DNA of 42,371 nt from Microscillaceae bacterium (GTDB lineage: Bacteria; Bacteroidota; Bacteroidia; Cytophagales; Microscillaceae), in NCBI GenBank assembly GCA_003483885.1, contig DMXI01000218.1, positions 1 through 42,371 on the forward strand. The letters are read 5' to 3'. Positions 8,794 through 15,435 of this stretch are shown piece by piece; position 1 is the first letter of the stretch, and each line of letters starts with the position of its first letter. The translations under genes and the position numbers were made by a program. The notes under the pieces are model-generated. The model worked only from the letters and a program-made list of their open reading frames with translations. It was not told the DNA's origin and made no database searches.

Positions 8794-10033
8794 TAACCAC
8801 TATTATATCCAGGGTATTCGGGTAGAGGACATTGCCCAACGCTTTGGCACTCCACTATATGTATATGATGCAGATCATATATTAGGGCAAATTACCCGGT
8901 TTCGTCAAGGGTTTTCTACTGTAAACTTACAAATCAAATATGCTTGTAAGGCGCTCACCAACATCAACATCATGAAGTTGATGCTTAGTCAGGGTGTAGG
9001 ACTAGACACTGTATCGCTATCAGAGGTACGTATGGGCCTGGAAGTGGGTTTTGCTCCTCAGGACATTGTATTTACTCCCAATTGTGTAGATATAGAGGAA
9101 CTCATAGAAGCCGCAGATTTAGGGGTAAGAATCAATATTGAGAATTTGTCTAACCTGGAAAAGTTTGCTCAACATTATGGTAGTCAGGTACCAGTGTGTA
9201 TTCGCTTGAACCCTCACATTGCTACCCAAAACAATGCTGATAAGGTAAACTGGTGGCACAATCAATCCAAGTTTGGCATTTCGCTAGACCAAATCAAAGA
9301 TGTAAAAGCCATTGCGCAACAATACAATTTACCCATTAATGGGATTCATATTCATAGCAGTTCGGTGATTATGACTCCTGAGGTGTTTTTGAAAGGTGCT
9401 GAGACAGTATTTGAAATTGCATTGGGTTTTGAGGGTTTAGAATTTATTGATTTTGGCGGAGGCATCAAAGTAGATGTAGGAGATGATAAAGAAGTGATAG
9501 ACGTGGTGGAACTTGGACAAAAGCTCGATCCAGTATTTCAGGCATTTTGTTTAAAATATGGACGTACTTTAGAGCTTTGGTTTGAGCCAGGGCGTTTTTT
9601 GGTAGGTAATGCCGGAACTTTGCTGACGGAGTGTAAAGTACGTAAACGCAACGGCGGAACTGAGTTTGTAGGAGTAGACTCGGGACTAAATCACCTCATT
9701 CGACCCATGATGTATGATGCTTACCACGAGATCGTGAATATATCAAACCCCGAAGGAGTGCTTCAAAAATATACTGTAGTGGGTAATATTTGTGAAATAG
9801 ACAACCTGGGCAAGGAGCGAGAACTTCCTGAAGTTCGAGAGGGGGACATTATCGTGTTCAAAAGTGCAGGGGCTTATGGCTATAGCATGGCGTCTATGTA
9901 TAATTCCCGTTTTCGCCCAGCTGAAGTTTTAATAATGAACGGGGAGGCTAAATTGATTAGAAAACGAGATGTCTATGAGGATTTTATGCGCAACCAGATA
10001 GATGTGTTCATAGGGGATAACATAACACAATAA
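8780..10033 (+). CDS. lysA: Diaminopimelate decarboxylase-like PLP enzyme (fold type III)
   Basis: 417 residues with the alanine-racemase-like barrel plus C-terminal beta domain. The PLP lysine is Lys57 in YACKALTN. Other hallmarks are GLDTVSLSEV, FTPNCVD, SKFGIS, FIDFGGGIKV, EPGRFLVGNAG, CEIDN and GAYGYSMASMYNSR. Normal LysA converts meso-diaminopimelate to lysine. Two places usually conserved in LysA of related bacteria are changed: the Gly-rich stretch before SKFGIS reads KVNWWHNQ, and the HTGS-type phosphate loop reads HSSS. The enzyme may therefore be a paralogue with a different amino acid substrate. It overlaps the kinase gene upstream by 14 bp and is followed by a clear terminator. 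Confidence 0.8.
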   Translation: MQRIDNHYYIQGIRVEDIAQRFGTPLYVYDADHILGQITRFRQGFSTVNLQIKYACKALTNINIMKLMLSQGVGLDTVSLSEVRMGLEVGFAPQDIVFTPNCVDIEELIEAADLGVRINIENLSNLEKFAQHYGSQVPVCIRLNPHIATQNNADKVNWWHNQSKFGISLDQIKDVKAIAQQYNLPINGIHIHSSSVIMTPEVFLKGAETVFEIALGFEGLEFIDFGGGIKVDVGDDKEVIDVVELGQKLDPVFQAFCLKYGRTLELWFEPGRFLVGNAGTLLTECKVRKRNGGTEFVGVDSGLNHLIRPMMYDAYHEIVNISNPEGVLQKYTVVGNICEIDNLGKERELPEVREGDIIVFKSAGAYGYSMASMYNSRFRPAEVLIMNGEAKLIRKRDVYEDFMRNQIDVFIGDNITQ

Positions 10034-10102
10034 AGATTTTCTCCAACCAGTAATATTGAATTTTTAAACTTCACTCATTAGACCATGAAAAACTTTACTA
10101 AA

Positions 10103-10130
10103 GGGCAGAGCCATTGATTCTGCCTTTTTT
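10103..10130 (+). terminator. Rho-independent terminator after the lysA-like gene
   Basis: GGCAGA (10104-10109) pairs with TCTGCC (10119-10124) around a 9-nt loop, followed by six T. It lies 70 bp after the stop and ends the glycosidase-kinase-decarboxylase run. Confidence 0.85.
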
Positions 10131-10154
10131 CGTTTCTTGTCACCTAAACGACAC

Positions 10155-10182
10155 TTTGTATTATTTGAATATGTTACTTTTG
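10155..10182 (+). promoter_or_regulatory. Bacteroidota-type promoter of the YHS gene
   Basis: TTTG at 10155-10158 and an exact TAnnTTTG element, TACTTTTG, at 10175-10182. The spacer is 16 bp, shorter than the usual ~19. The -7 element is followed by TAG, as at the DoxX promoter 650 bp away. Confidence 0.55.
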
Positions 10183-10212
10183 TAGTATATAAATCAAATT
10201 ACGCCTAATTAT

Positions 10213-10695
10213 ATGAATTTTAAAGACAATTTTCTTAGTAAAATAGGGTTAGCAATTGTTTTGGTGCTATTGACCAGCGCAGCGTTTAGCCAAGCTACCC
10301 GAGCAAAGCAATTCAATACCCGAAGAGGGAATGTGGCCATTAAGGGCTACGACCCGGTAAATTACTTTACCCAAAACAAAGCTGTTAAAGGCTCTTCTAA
10401 GATTACCCATACCCATCAAGGAATCACGTATCGTTTTAGTAGTACACAAAACCGTGATCTTTTTAAGCAAAATCCTGCCAAGTACGAACCAGTATATGGA
10501 GGATGGTGTGCATACGCAATGGGCTTGGATAAGCCTTCAAAAGTGGATATCAATCCTCGTACTTTCAAGATTATTAAAGGTAAATTATACTTGTTTTACA
10601 ACAAACTGGGCACTAACACCCTTAAATTGTGGAACAAGGACGAATCGAACCTCAAAGGAAAAGCCGACAAAAACTGGAAGAAGTTTTATCGATAA
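10213..10695 (+). CDS. Secreted YHS-domain protein
   Basis: 160 residues. A signal peptide covers about 1-27 (hydrophobic IGLAIVLVLLTSAAFSQ). The mature part holds one YHS domain: GYDPVNYF at about 44-51, then ITYRFSSTQNRDLFKQNPAKYEP and GGWCAYAMG. YHS domains take their name from a Tyr-His-Ser motif and are found in metal-handling or redox proteins. Here the aromatic/Asn-Pro-Ala-Lys-Tyr core is present, with a single Cys (GGWCAYA) that could bind a metal. It is a single-gene unit with its own promoter and a strong terminator. The family call is solid; the cellular job is unknown. Confidence 0.85.
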   Translation: MNFKDNFLSKIGLAIVLVLLTSAAFSQATRAKQFNTRRGNVAIKGYDPVNYFTQNKAVKGSSKITHTHQGITYRFSSTQNRDLFKQNPAKYEPVYGGWCAYAMGLDKPSKVDINPRTFKIIKGKLYLFYNKLGTNTLKLWNKDESNLKGKADKNWKKFYR

Positions 10696-10712
10696 AGCAT
10701 TTATAATAGAAG

Positions 10713-10753
10713 TCATTTCAAAGAAGGAAGTACCTCTTTGAAATGATTTTTTT
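10713..10753 (+). terminator. Strong Rho-independent terminator after the YHS gene
   Basis: A perfect 12-bp stem, TCATTTCAAAGA (10713-10724) with TCTTTGAAATGA (10735-10746), a 10-nt loop, then seven T. Confidence 0.92.
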
Positions 10754-10831
10754 ATGAAAAGTCCAAGCAATTTCTCACAGTGTTGGGTAGCAAATGCTGA
10801 TGTGTCACCCTTATTTTCTTATCTATTTTGT

Positions 10832-10839
10832 TACATTTG
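10832..10839 (+). promoter_or_regulatory. Promoter -7 element (TACATTTG) of the doxX-dinB operon
   Basis: An exact TAnnTTTG match 33 bp before the DoxX start codon. The surrounding TGTTACATTTGTAG is nearly identical to the YHS promoter's TGTTACTTTTGTAG. No TTG is seen at the usual distance upstream. Confidence 0.5.
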
Positions 10840-10872
10840 TAGCGTACAAGTCTCCTAATCTCTTACTTTTTT

Positions 10873-11268
10873 ATGAAAAATATCGTTCTTTGGATTGCCC
10901 AATTATTTGCGGCAGTGTATATGGCTTACACTGTAGTAGCGTTTAAGTTTCCAGGACACCCTGATTCTATTCACATTTTTACAAAGATTGGAATGGAGCC
11001 AGTTGCCAGAATTGGTTCAGGAGTAGCGGAACTCATTGCCGCTATATTGTTGTTAATACCTAGAACCAGCTGGATGGGCGCGTTTTTAGGATTAGGCACC
11101 ATGAGTGGTGCGATATTTTTTCATTTAACTTCTCTAGGAATAGAAGTAGTGAGCCCAACCACCAAAAAAGGAGATGGTGGCGCATTGTTTTATACAGCCA
11201 TTGCGATTTGGGTATGCTGCCTGATAGTACTTATCCTGAGAAGGAAACAATTACCAATAAAGGTATAA
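10873..11268 (+). CDS. DoxX-like integral membrane protein
   Basis: 131 residues, almost entirely membrane-embedded, with four hydrophobic segments (about 5-25, 48-65, 70-90, 100-123). GSGVAELIAAILLLIPRTSWMGA is typical of the DoxX/DUF417-like group. Members are named after the small subunit of archaeal thiosulfate:quinone oxidoreductase and are often tied to quinone or thiol redox processes, but most are uncharacterised. It is followed after 16 bp by a DinB-family gene and so forms a two-gene operon with its own promoter. A second DoxX protein lies at 21890-22321. Confidence 0.8.
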   Translation: MKNIVLWIAQLFAAVYMAYTVVAFKFPGHPDSIHIFTKIGMEPVARIGSGVAELIAAILLLIPRTSWMGAFLGLGTMSGAIFFHLTSLGIEVVSPTTKKGDGGALFYTAIAIWVCCLIVLILRRKQLPIKV

Positions 11269-11284
11269 CTTTCTAACACTGATT

Positions 11285-11791
11285 ATGAATTTGATTACAT
11301 CTTCTTCCAATATTTTACACCAACTTATTGGACTTATCAAACAATTAAACAAGCAAGAATATACAACAGACTTACCTTTGTTAATGGATAATTCCATTAG
11401 CAAACACCTGCGACATATTGTTGAGTTTTATGATTGTCTTTTCAAAGGATTGGCAAACGATACTATTAATTATGATTTGCGAGAGCGTAATCCATCGATT
11501 GAGAATGACCCTGAGTTTGCGATTCAATTTATAGAGAATTGTATTGCACAATTATCTAAAATGGAGTTGTCAAATGATCCCATCGAATTGATTACCCTAC
11601 TTTCGCCAGATGGACATGAAGCTTGCACCAAAACTTCTATTGATCGGGAGTTGGCTTATAATGTAGAGCATGCCATCCATCATATGGCGATTATCAAAAT
11701 TGCAGTGAAGCAATGCTTCCCTCATGTAAAGTTGCCTAAAGAATTTGGAGTAGCTTATTCTACCATCAAATACCAACACGAGCAAGCCTAA
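11285..11791 (+). CDS. DinB/YfiT-family four-helix protein
   Basis: 168 residues, all helical. Its histidines are placed as in the DinB/YfiT metal site: KHLRHIVEFYD (His44 region) and, near residues 127-136, VEHAIHHMAIIKIA. The superfamily includes thiol S-transferases such as bacillithiol transferase BstA and maleylpyruvate isomerase; several Bacteroidota make bacillithiol. A thiol-transferase or metal-dependent detoxification role is plausible but not shown. It is co-transcribed with the DoxX gene 16 bp upstream and ends before a terminator at 11832. Confidence 0.72.
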   Translation: MNLITSSSNILHQLIGLIKQLNKQEYTTDLPLLMDNSISKHLRHIVEFYDCLFKGLANDTINYDLRERNPSIENDPEFAIQFIENCIAQLSKMELSNDPIELITLLSPDGHEACTKTSIDRELAYNVEHAIHHMAIIKIAVKQCFPHVKLPKEFGVAYSTIKYQHEQA

Positions 11792-11831
11792 ATTTATTAG
11801 AGAATCACACTGAGGGAGATCAAAATATTGC

Positions 11832-11862
11832 GCCTCGATACACTGGGTATCGGGGCTTTTTT
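11832..11862 (+). terminator. Rho-independent terminator after doxX-dinB
   Basis: GCCTCGATAC (11832-11841) pairs with GTATCGGGGC (11847-11856, one wobble), followed by six T. It lies 40 bp after the DinB stop. Confidence 0.88.
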
Positions 11863-12194
11863 ATGCTTTAGTGTGAATGGTTTTTCATCAAATGAGCTAT
11901 CTGCTAAATGTACAAAAATATCTGGATATATTGCTTTACAAAGTAACCATGCGAATGAGCTTTTTTTGTCATTTTTGGCAAAATACGGAAGAATACAGTC
12001 TTATATAACTGGCTGAATTACAGACTTGTTTAAGCTTATTGAAGAAAAATTTTTTGTCGAGTTTTTACGCTAAAAACTTGCTCAACTTTACCCATTTTTA
12101 CCCAACCACAGGCATCTTATTTACCTAATTTTGAAGTGATGACAAGCTATGAATTGTCAAAAATTAAACAATCTCAAAAAACATTTTTTAAGTT
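11863..12194. other. Gene-free upstream region of the S74/T9SS gene
   Basis: 332 bp of AT-rich sequence. I see no gene. It holds a TAATTTTG -7-type element at 12126-12133, 61 bp before the start codon of the next gene. A long 5' leader between them would contain GACAAGCTATGAATTGTC, an imperfect inverted repeat (12140-12157). Confidence 0.5.
12126..12133 (+). promoter_or_regulatory. Candidate promoter -7 element (TAATTTTG)
   Basis: A TAnnTTTG match 61 bp upstream of the S74/T9SS gene. No good -33 TTG is visible, so confidence is modest. Confidence 0.35.
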
Positions 12195-13712
12195 ATGAAA
12201 TTCTTCAAATTAAATGCTTTGGTAATCATTGCCATGCTGTGCTTCGTTTCTATGGGATTTTCACAAACCTATATTCCAAATTCTAGTACCTTGGATGTAG
12301 GGTTTGACCCAAATGATGTGACTCAGCTTTTGGTACGTCCTCAAGGTACTCGTAACAACATTGGGCATTACGAGTTTGGTACTTACGGAAATATTTTTGG
12401 TAGTAGTAAATGGCTAGCCATTGGTTCAGCTCCAGCTGCAGCAGGTGCCAGTGTGTATGGCAAGCGTATACAATGGAACAGCAATTTTGCGGTGTTTAAT
12501 CTACGCCAGGTAAATGCGAGCCAAAGAGATTTGGTAGTGCAGTGGGGTGGTACCACCAGCAACAACCGCTTGTTATTTGAGTATGCCAGCAGTCCTACTG
12601 GTGCTGCTTCTACTTTTATGTCTATCAACAATGCTGGAACCGTAGAAATTCCACGCGGTAGATTGATTCTTAGTAATGCTACGATTTCGTCTTCGGGTAG
12701 CGATGATGAAGATTTGCGATTTGCCCCAGAAGATGACTTTGTGATTGACTTGAGTGCCAGTCCAAACCCAGGTTTCTTTGTTTCGGACAATGGTGTATCA
12801 TTATTGGCGCTTTCTAGTACGGCATTAACCTTATCGGGTACATTAGAAGTAGCCAACATCAACAATCCTAGCGGCAACCTTCGTTTGAACGGAAGAATAC
12901 AAGTGGGTAGTGTAGAATATTTGGAAGATACGGGAGGAAACACGATTACTGTGGGATCAGCTCGTCTGGTACCTGATGTAAATGGTTCTCGTGATTTGGG
13001 AAGTACCACTTTCAGATGGCGTAGCTTGTTTGCGACCAATGGCGTTATCCAGACGTCTGATCGCCGTGATAAAGAAAAAATCAAAGGGCTTGATTATGGT
13101 TTGAAAGCTTTGATGAGATTACGTCCGGTGCAGTATGCCTGGAAAAATCAACCAGAAATGGGTACCCAAATGGGATTGATTGCTCAGGAAGTGCAACAAG
13201 TAATGGCCGAAGTAGTACATGATCCTGCCAAAGCCATGGTACGTAACGAAGAAGGAAATTTGGTAAAAGCGAATGTGTCTAAAGATGCACGTTTGGGAAT
13301 AAACTATGGAGCATTGACCCCGGTATTGATCAAAGCTGTGCAGGAGCAGCAAGTGATTATTGAAAACCAAAAGGCCGAATTGAAAGAATTGAAGGCACAA
13401 ATGGCCAAAGTTTTAAAGAAATTGAAGATGGACCGTGAAGGCGTAGATAAAGCTGGTAAGTTGTTCCAAAACAACCCAAATCCAGCTGGCCGTGGAACAA
13501 GCATTGGGTATGCTTTGGACAACAGCGTAAACAAGGCGACTATCACGGTGTATGACTGGAACGGTAAGCCAGTAAAGACGTATAGCTTGGCTCAACGTGG
13601 TGAAGGTAACTTGACCATTGGTGCCAATGAGCTCAAGCCAGGCATGTATACTTATGTATTGTTGGTAGATGGCAAAGCCCTAGATACTAAACGTATGATC
13701 ATAACAGAGTAG
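12195..13712 (+). CDS. T9SS cargo protein with S74 intramolecular-chaperone (tail-spike) domain
   Basis: 505 residues in four parts. (1) A signal peptide ends at about residue 23 (MGFSQ). (2) A beta-rich, Gly/Ser/Asn-rich region (about 24-280) looks like fibre or tail-spike repeats. (3) An S74/ICA chaperone domain (about 285-400) begins with TSDRRDKEKI and runs through LRPVQYAWKN, GLIAQEVQQVMAEVV and LGINYGALTPVLIKAVQEQ into a coiled coil. Ser288-Asp289 and Lys293 match the self-cleavage site of phage endosialidase chaperones. (4) A C-terminal T9SS type A sorting domain (about 425-505) has NPNPAG, VYDWNGKPVKTY and LKPGMYTYVLLVDG. It is predicted to be a trimeric surface fibre exported across the outer membrane. 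It stands alone, with a terminator just after it. Confidence 0.9.
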   Translation: MKFFKLNALVIIAMLCFVSMGFSQTYIPNSSTLDVGFDPNDVTQLLVRPQGTRNNIGHYEFGTYGNIFGSSKWLAIGSAPAAAGASVYGKRIQWNSNFAVFNLRQVNASQRDLVVQWGGTTSNNRLLFEYASSPTGAASTFMSINNAGTVEIPRGRLILSNATISSSGSDDEDLRFAPEDDFVIDLSASPNPGFFVSDNGVSLLALSSTALTLSGTLEVANINNPSGNLRLNGRIQVGSVEYLEDTGGNTITVGSARLVPDVNGSRDLGSTTFRWRSLFATNGVIQTSDRRDKEKIKGLDYGLKALMRLRPVQYAWKNQPEMGTQMGLIAQEVQQVMAEVVHDPAKAMVRNEEGNLVKANVSKDARLGINYGALTPVLIKAVQEQQVIIENQKAELKELKAQMAKVLKKLKMDREGVDKAGKLFQNNPNPAGRGTSIGYALDNSVNKATITVYDWNGKPVKTYSLAQRGEGNLTIGANELKPGMYTYVLLVDGKALDTKRMIITE

Positions 13713-13741
13713 CAAAAGTGTGATATAATTCTGTTTTCTGG

Positions 13742-13773
13742 AAAGCACAGTCAATACTATTGATTGTGCTTTT
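13742..13773 (+). terminator. Terminator-like hairpin after the S74/T9SS gene
   Basis: AAGCACAGTCAATA pairs with TATTGATTGTGCTT (one wobble). The T-tract is short (TTTTGTTGTTG), so termination may be partial. Confidence 0.7.
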
Positions 13774-13894
13774 GTTGTTGGTTGGTAGAGGATTATAAAA
13801 ATAAATATTTGAAGACTGTGTTAATCTTTTTGTTTTATTTGAGATAAATAAGGCCAGATGATTTGATAATACTCATTTTCAATCTTTAACAATT

Positions 13895-14860
13895 ATGAAC
13901 TTTACCATACCAAATCTGATCAAAGGACATCCATTTCGTCAGTGGCGACAATGGCAAATACCAGGAGCCGACCTCACCATCGAAGGTTACTCTCGTTCGG
14001 GTGACAAAACTTTTTTTTACCTTCCTCAACTCAAACTCTGCCTCGATGCTGCATTGGCAGAGGGGCGACAAGGCGACTATGTATTGGTTACCCATACGCA
14101 CAATGACCACATTGCCGATATTGAGTACTTGTCGAGCCGAGATGGCGTACAAATGTATTTGCCCAAGCCTTCGGTACCTTATTTAGAGCAATATATCATT
14201 GCCCGCCGTTGTTTAAATCATTCGGCTCCTTATGATCCTGCTCGCCGAGGGGTGAGTCATATTCGTGGAGTAGAACCAGGCGATACCTTTTTTGTTGGTA
14301 AAAATGATCGATACCAAGTCAAAGTAGTAGAATGTGCACATAGCATTGTATGTGTAGGTTATGCTTTTTCGGAGAAAAAACAGCGACTCAAACCTGAATA
14401 TGAGCAGGTAAAACAAGAAAAAATGGCGGAAGGCGATATGAAAGCGTTTGGCCAATGGATGGCGCAAAAGAAGCAAGAAGCACGGCAAAAAGGCGAAAGT
14501 GTAGAAGAAACCTATTATGCCCCTTTATTTGTGTTTATGGGGGATACCCATGCCTCGGTATTTGCTCAAAACGAATGGTTGTTTGCGTATCCTACCATTT
14601 TTACTGAATGTACTTTTATGAGTCCCGCCAATGAAGCTTATGCCGATGAGCGACGCCATACTCACTGGAATCAACTCAAGCCTTATGTGATGCAACACCC
14701 TGGCTGTCAGTTTGTATTGACGCACTTTAGTTTGCGTTACAACAACCAGGAAATTGTACAGTTCTTTGAAGAAGCGCTTCCTAAAGAGCAAATTGAAAAC
14801 GTGAAACTATGGGTATCTGAAGAGAGTTTGTTGCCACCCCAACATCAGCATGGAAAGTGA
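13895..14860 (+). CDS. RNase Z-like MBL-fold metallo-hydrolase
   Basis: 321 residues. The zinc motif is THTHNDHIAD with His67, His69, Asp71 and His72. Further metal or catalytic spots are ECAHSIVCVGY, FMGDTHAS, the ECTFMS segment and VLTHFSLRY. Their order and wording match the short plant-type RNase Z (TRZ1) line: an IEGYS start, a His before a GY strand, GDT, an E-S/C-TF motif and HFSxRY. RNase Z cuts the 3' trailer of tRNA precursors. A charged helical insert (about 165-205, Lys/Glu/Gln rich) lies between the two halves and may replace the exosite arm. The TGA stop lies inside a 7-bp-period repeat that continues downstream. Confidence 0.75.
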   Translation: MNFTIPNLIKGHPFRQWRQWQIPGADLTIEGYSRSGDKTFFYLPQLKLCLDAALAEGRQGDYVLVTHTHNDHIADIEYLSSRDGVQMYLPKPSVPYLEQYIIARRCLNHSAPYDPARRGVSHIRGVEPGDTFFVGKNDRYQVKVVECAHSIVCVGYAFSEKKQRLKPEYEQVKQEKMAEGDMKAFGQWMAQKKQEARQKGESVEETYYAPLFVFMGDTHASVFAQNEWLFAYPTIFTECTFMSPANEAYADERRHTHWNQLKPYVMQHPGCQFVLTHFSLRYNNQEIVQFFEEALPKEQIENVKLWVSEESLLPPQHQHGK

Positions 14861-15075
14861 AAAGTTTTTAGTTCGTAGGGCCTGACAGCTATTGGCCATT
14901 AGCTTTTAGCCTTTGGCTATAGTTGGGAGTGCTTATTAGCCATTGGTGGTTAGAAGTTGTCGCGAAGCGCAGCTAAAAGCCAAGAGCTAAAAACTAAAAG
15001 CCTATTCTTAGTCCACAGTTTTTTGTTGGTAGTAAGAAGTTGGGAGTTCGTAGTTTCTTTAGTCCATAGTGTTCA
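14857..15075. repeat. Degenerate heptamer repeat patch (period 7)
   Basis: Successive 7-mers stay in register while individual bases vary. At 14885-14926: ACAGCTA, TTGGCCA, TTAGCTT, TTAGCCT, TTGGCTA, TAGTTGG. At 14971-15002: AGCTAAA, AGCCAAG, AGCTAAA, AACTAAA, AGCC. At 15034-15054: AAGAAGT, TGGGAGT, TCGTAGT. The patch begins inside the stop codon of the MBL gene. A short GC palindrome (CGCGAAGCG) interrupts it near 14961. Confidence 0.75.
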
Positions 15076-15077
15076 GT

Positions 15078-15233
15078 CCAATGCTGTTTCCTTAAGGGTT
15101 TCTAGCCAACGAATGCATCGAGTTTGTCATCCCGACGAAGGAGGGATCAGCTCATTTAACTGCATGTTCTGGGGTTCGAAGTGATCCCTCTTGACATCGG
15201 GAGGACAAGCACTCGTTAAGGAAACAGCATTGG
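15078..15233. repeat. 156-bp long inverted repeat (MITE/REP-like)
   Basis: The outer arms are a perfect 18-bp inverted repeat, CCAATGCTGTTTCCTTAA (15078-15095) and its complement at 15216-15233. The inner arms are a second imperfect pair centred on TCCCGA...GAGGGATCA (15126-15149) and TGATCCCTC...TCGGGA (15182-15206). No reading frame is present. It resembles the dispersed palindromic elements common between genes in Bacteroidota. Confidence 0.75.
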
Positions 15234-15435
15234 CCGACCATCCACTGTTTACATGGTTAAGGGAAAAGCTTTTTTTGAATGAAAAATGACGCAAAGCAAA
15301 GATTTATCGAGTCCAGAGAATTCCCTCTTGCTTAGGAGGGCTAGGGTGGTATTTTAAGTGAAAATGGGCGCGAAACGAGGCTTTTTAAGTAAAAAACGTA
15401 CCAGGGTATAAGATGATGATTTACTACATGAATGC
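15234..15435. other. Gene-free stretch with a small REP-like hairpin
   Basis: This completes the 575-bp gap between the MBL and TPR phosphatase genes. It contains CCCTC (15323-15327) and GAGGG (15336-15340) as a small stem followed by CTAGGGTGG, a wording often seen in scattered intergenic repeats. No gene or terminator is evident. Confidence 0.45.

Noticed and set aside
12383..13084. A 233-codon open frame on the minus strand
   Set aside because: It lies wholly inside the S74/T9SS gene in the opposite strand, with low-complexity Ser/Pro/Leu content and no known motif.
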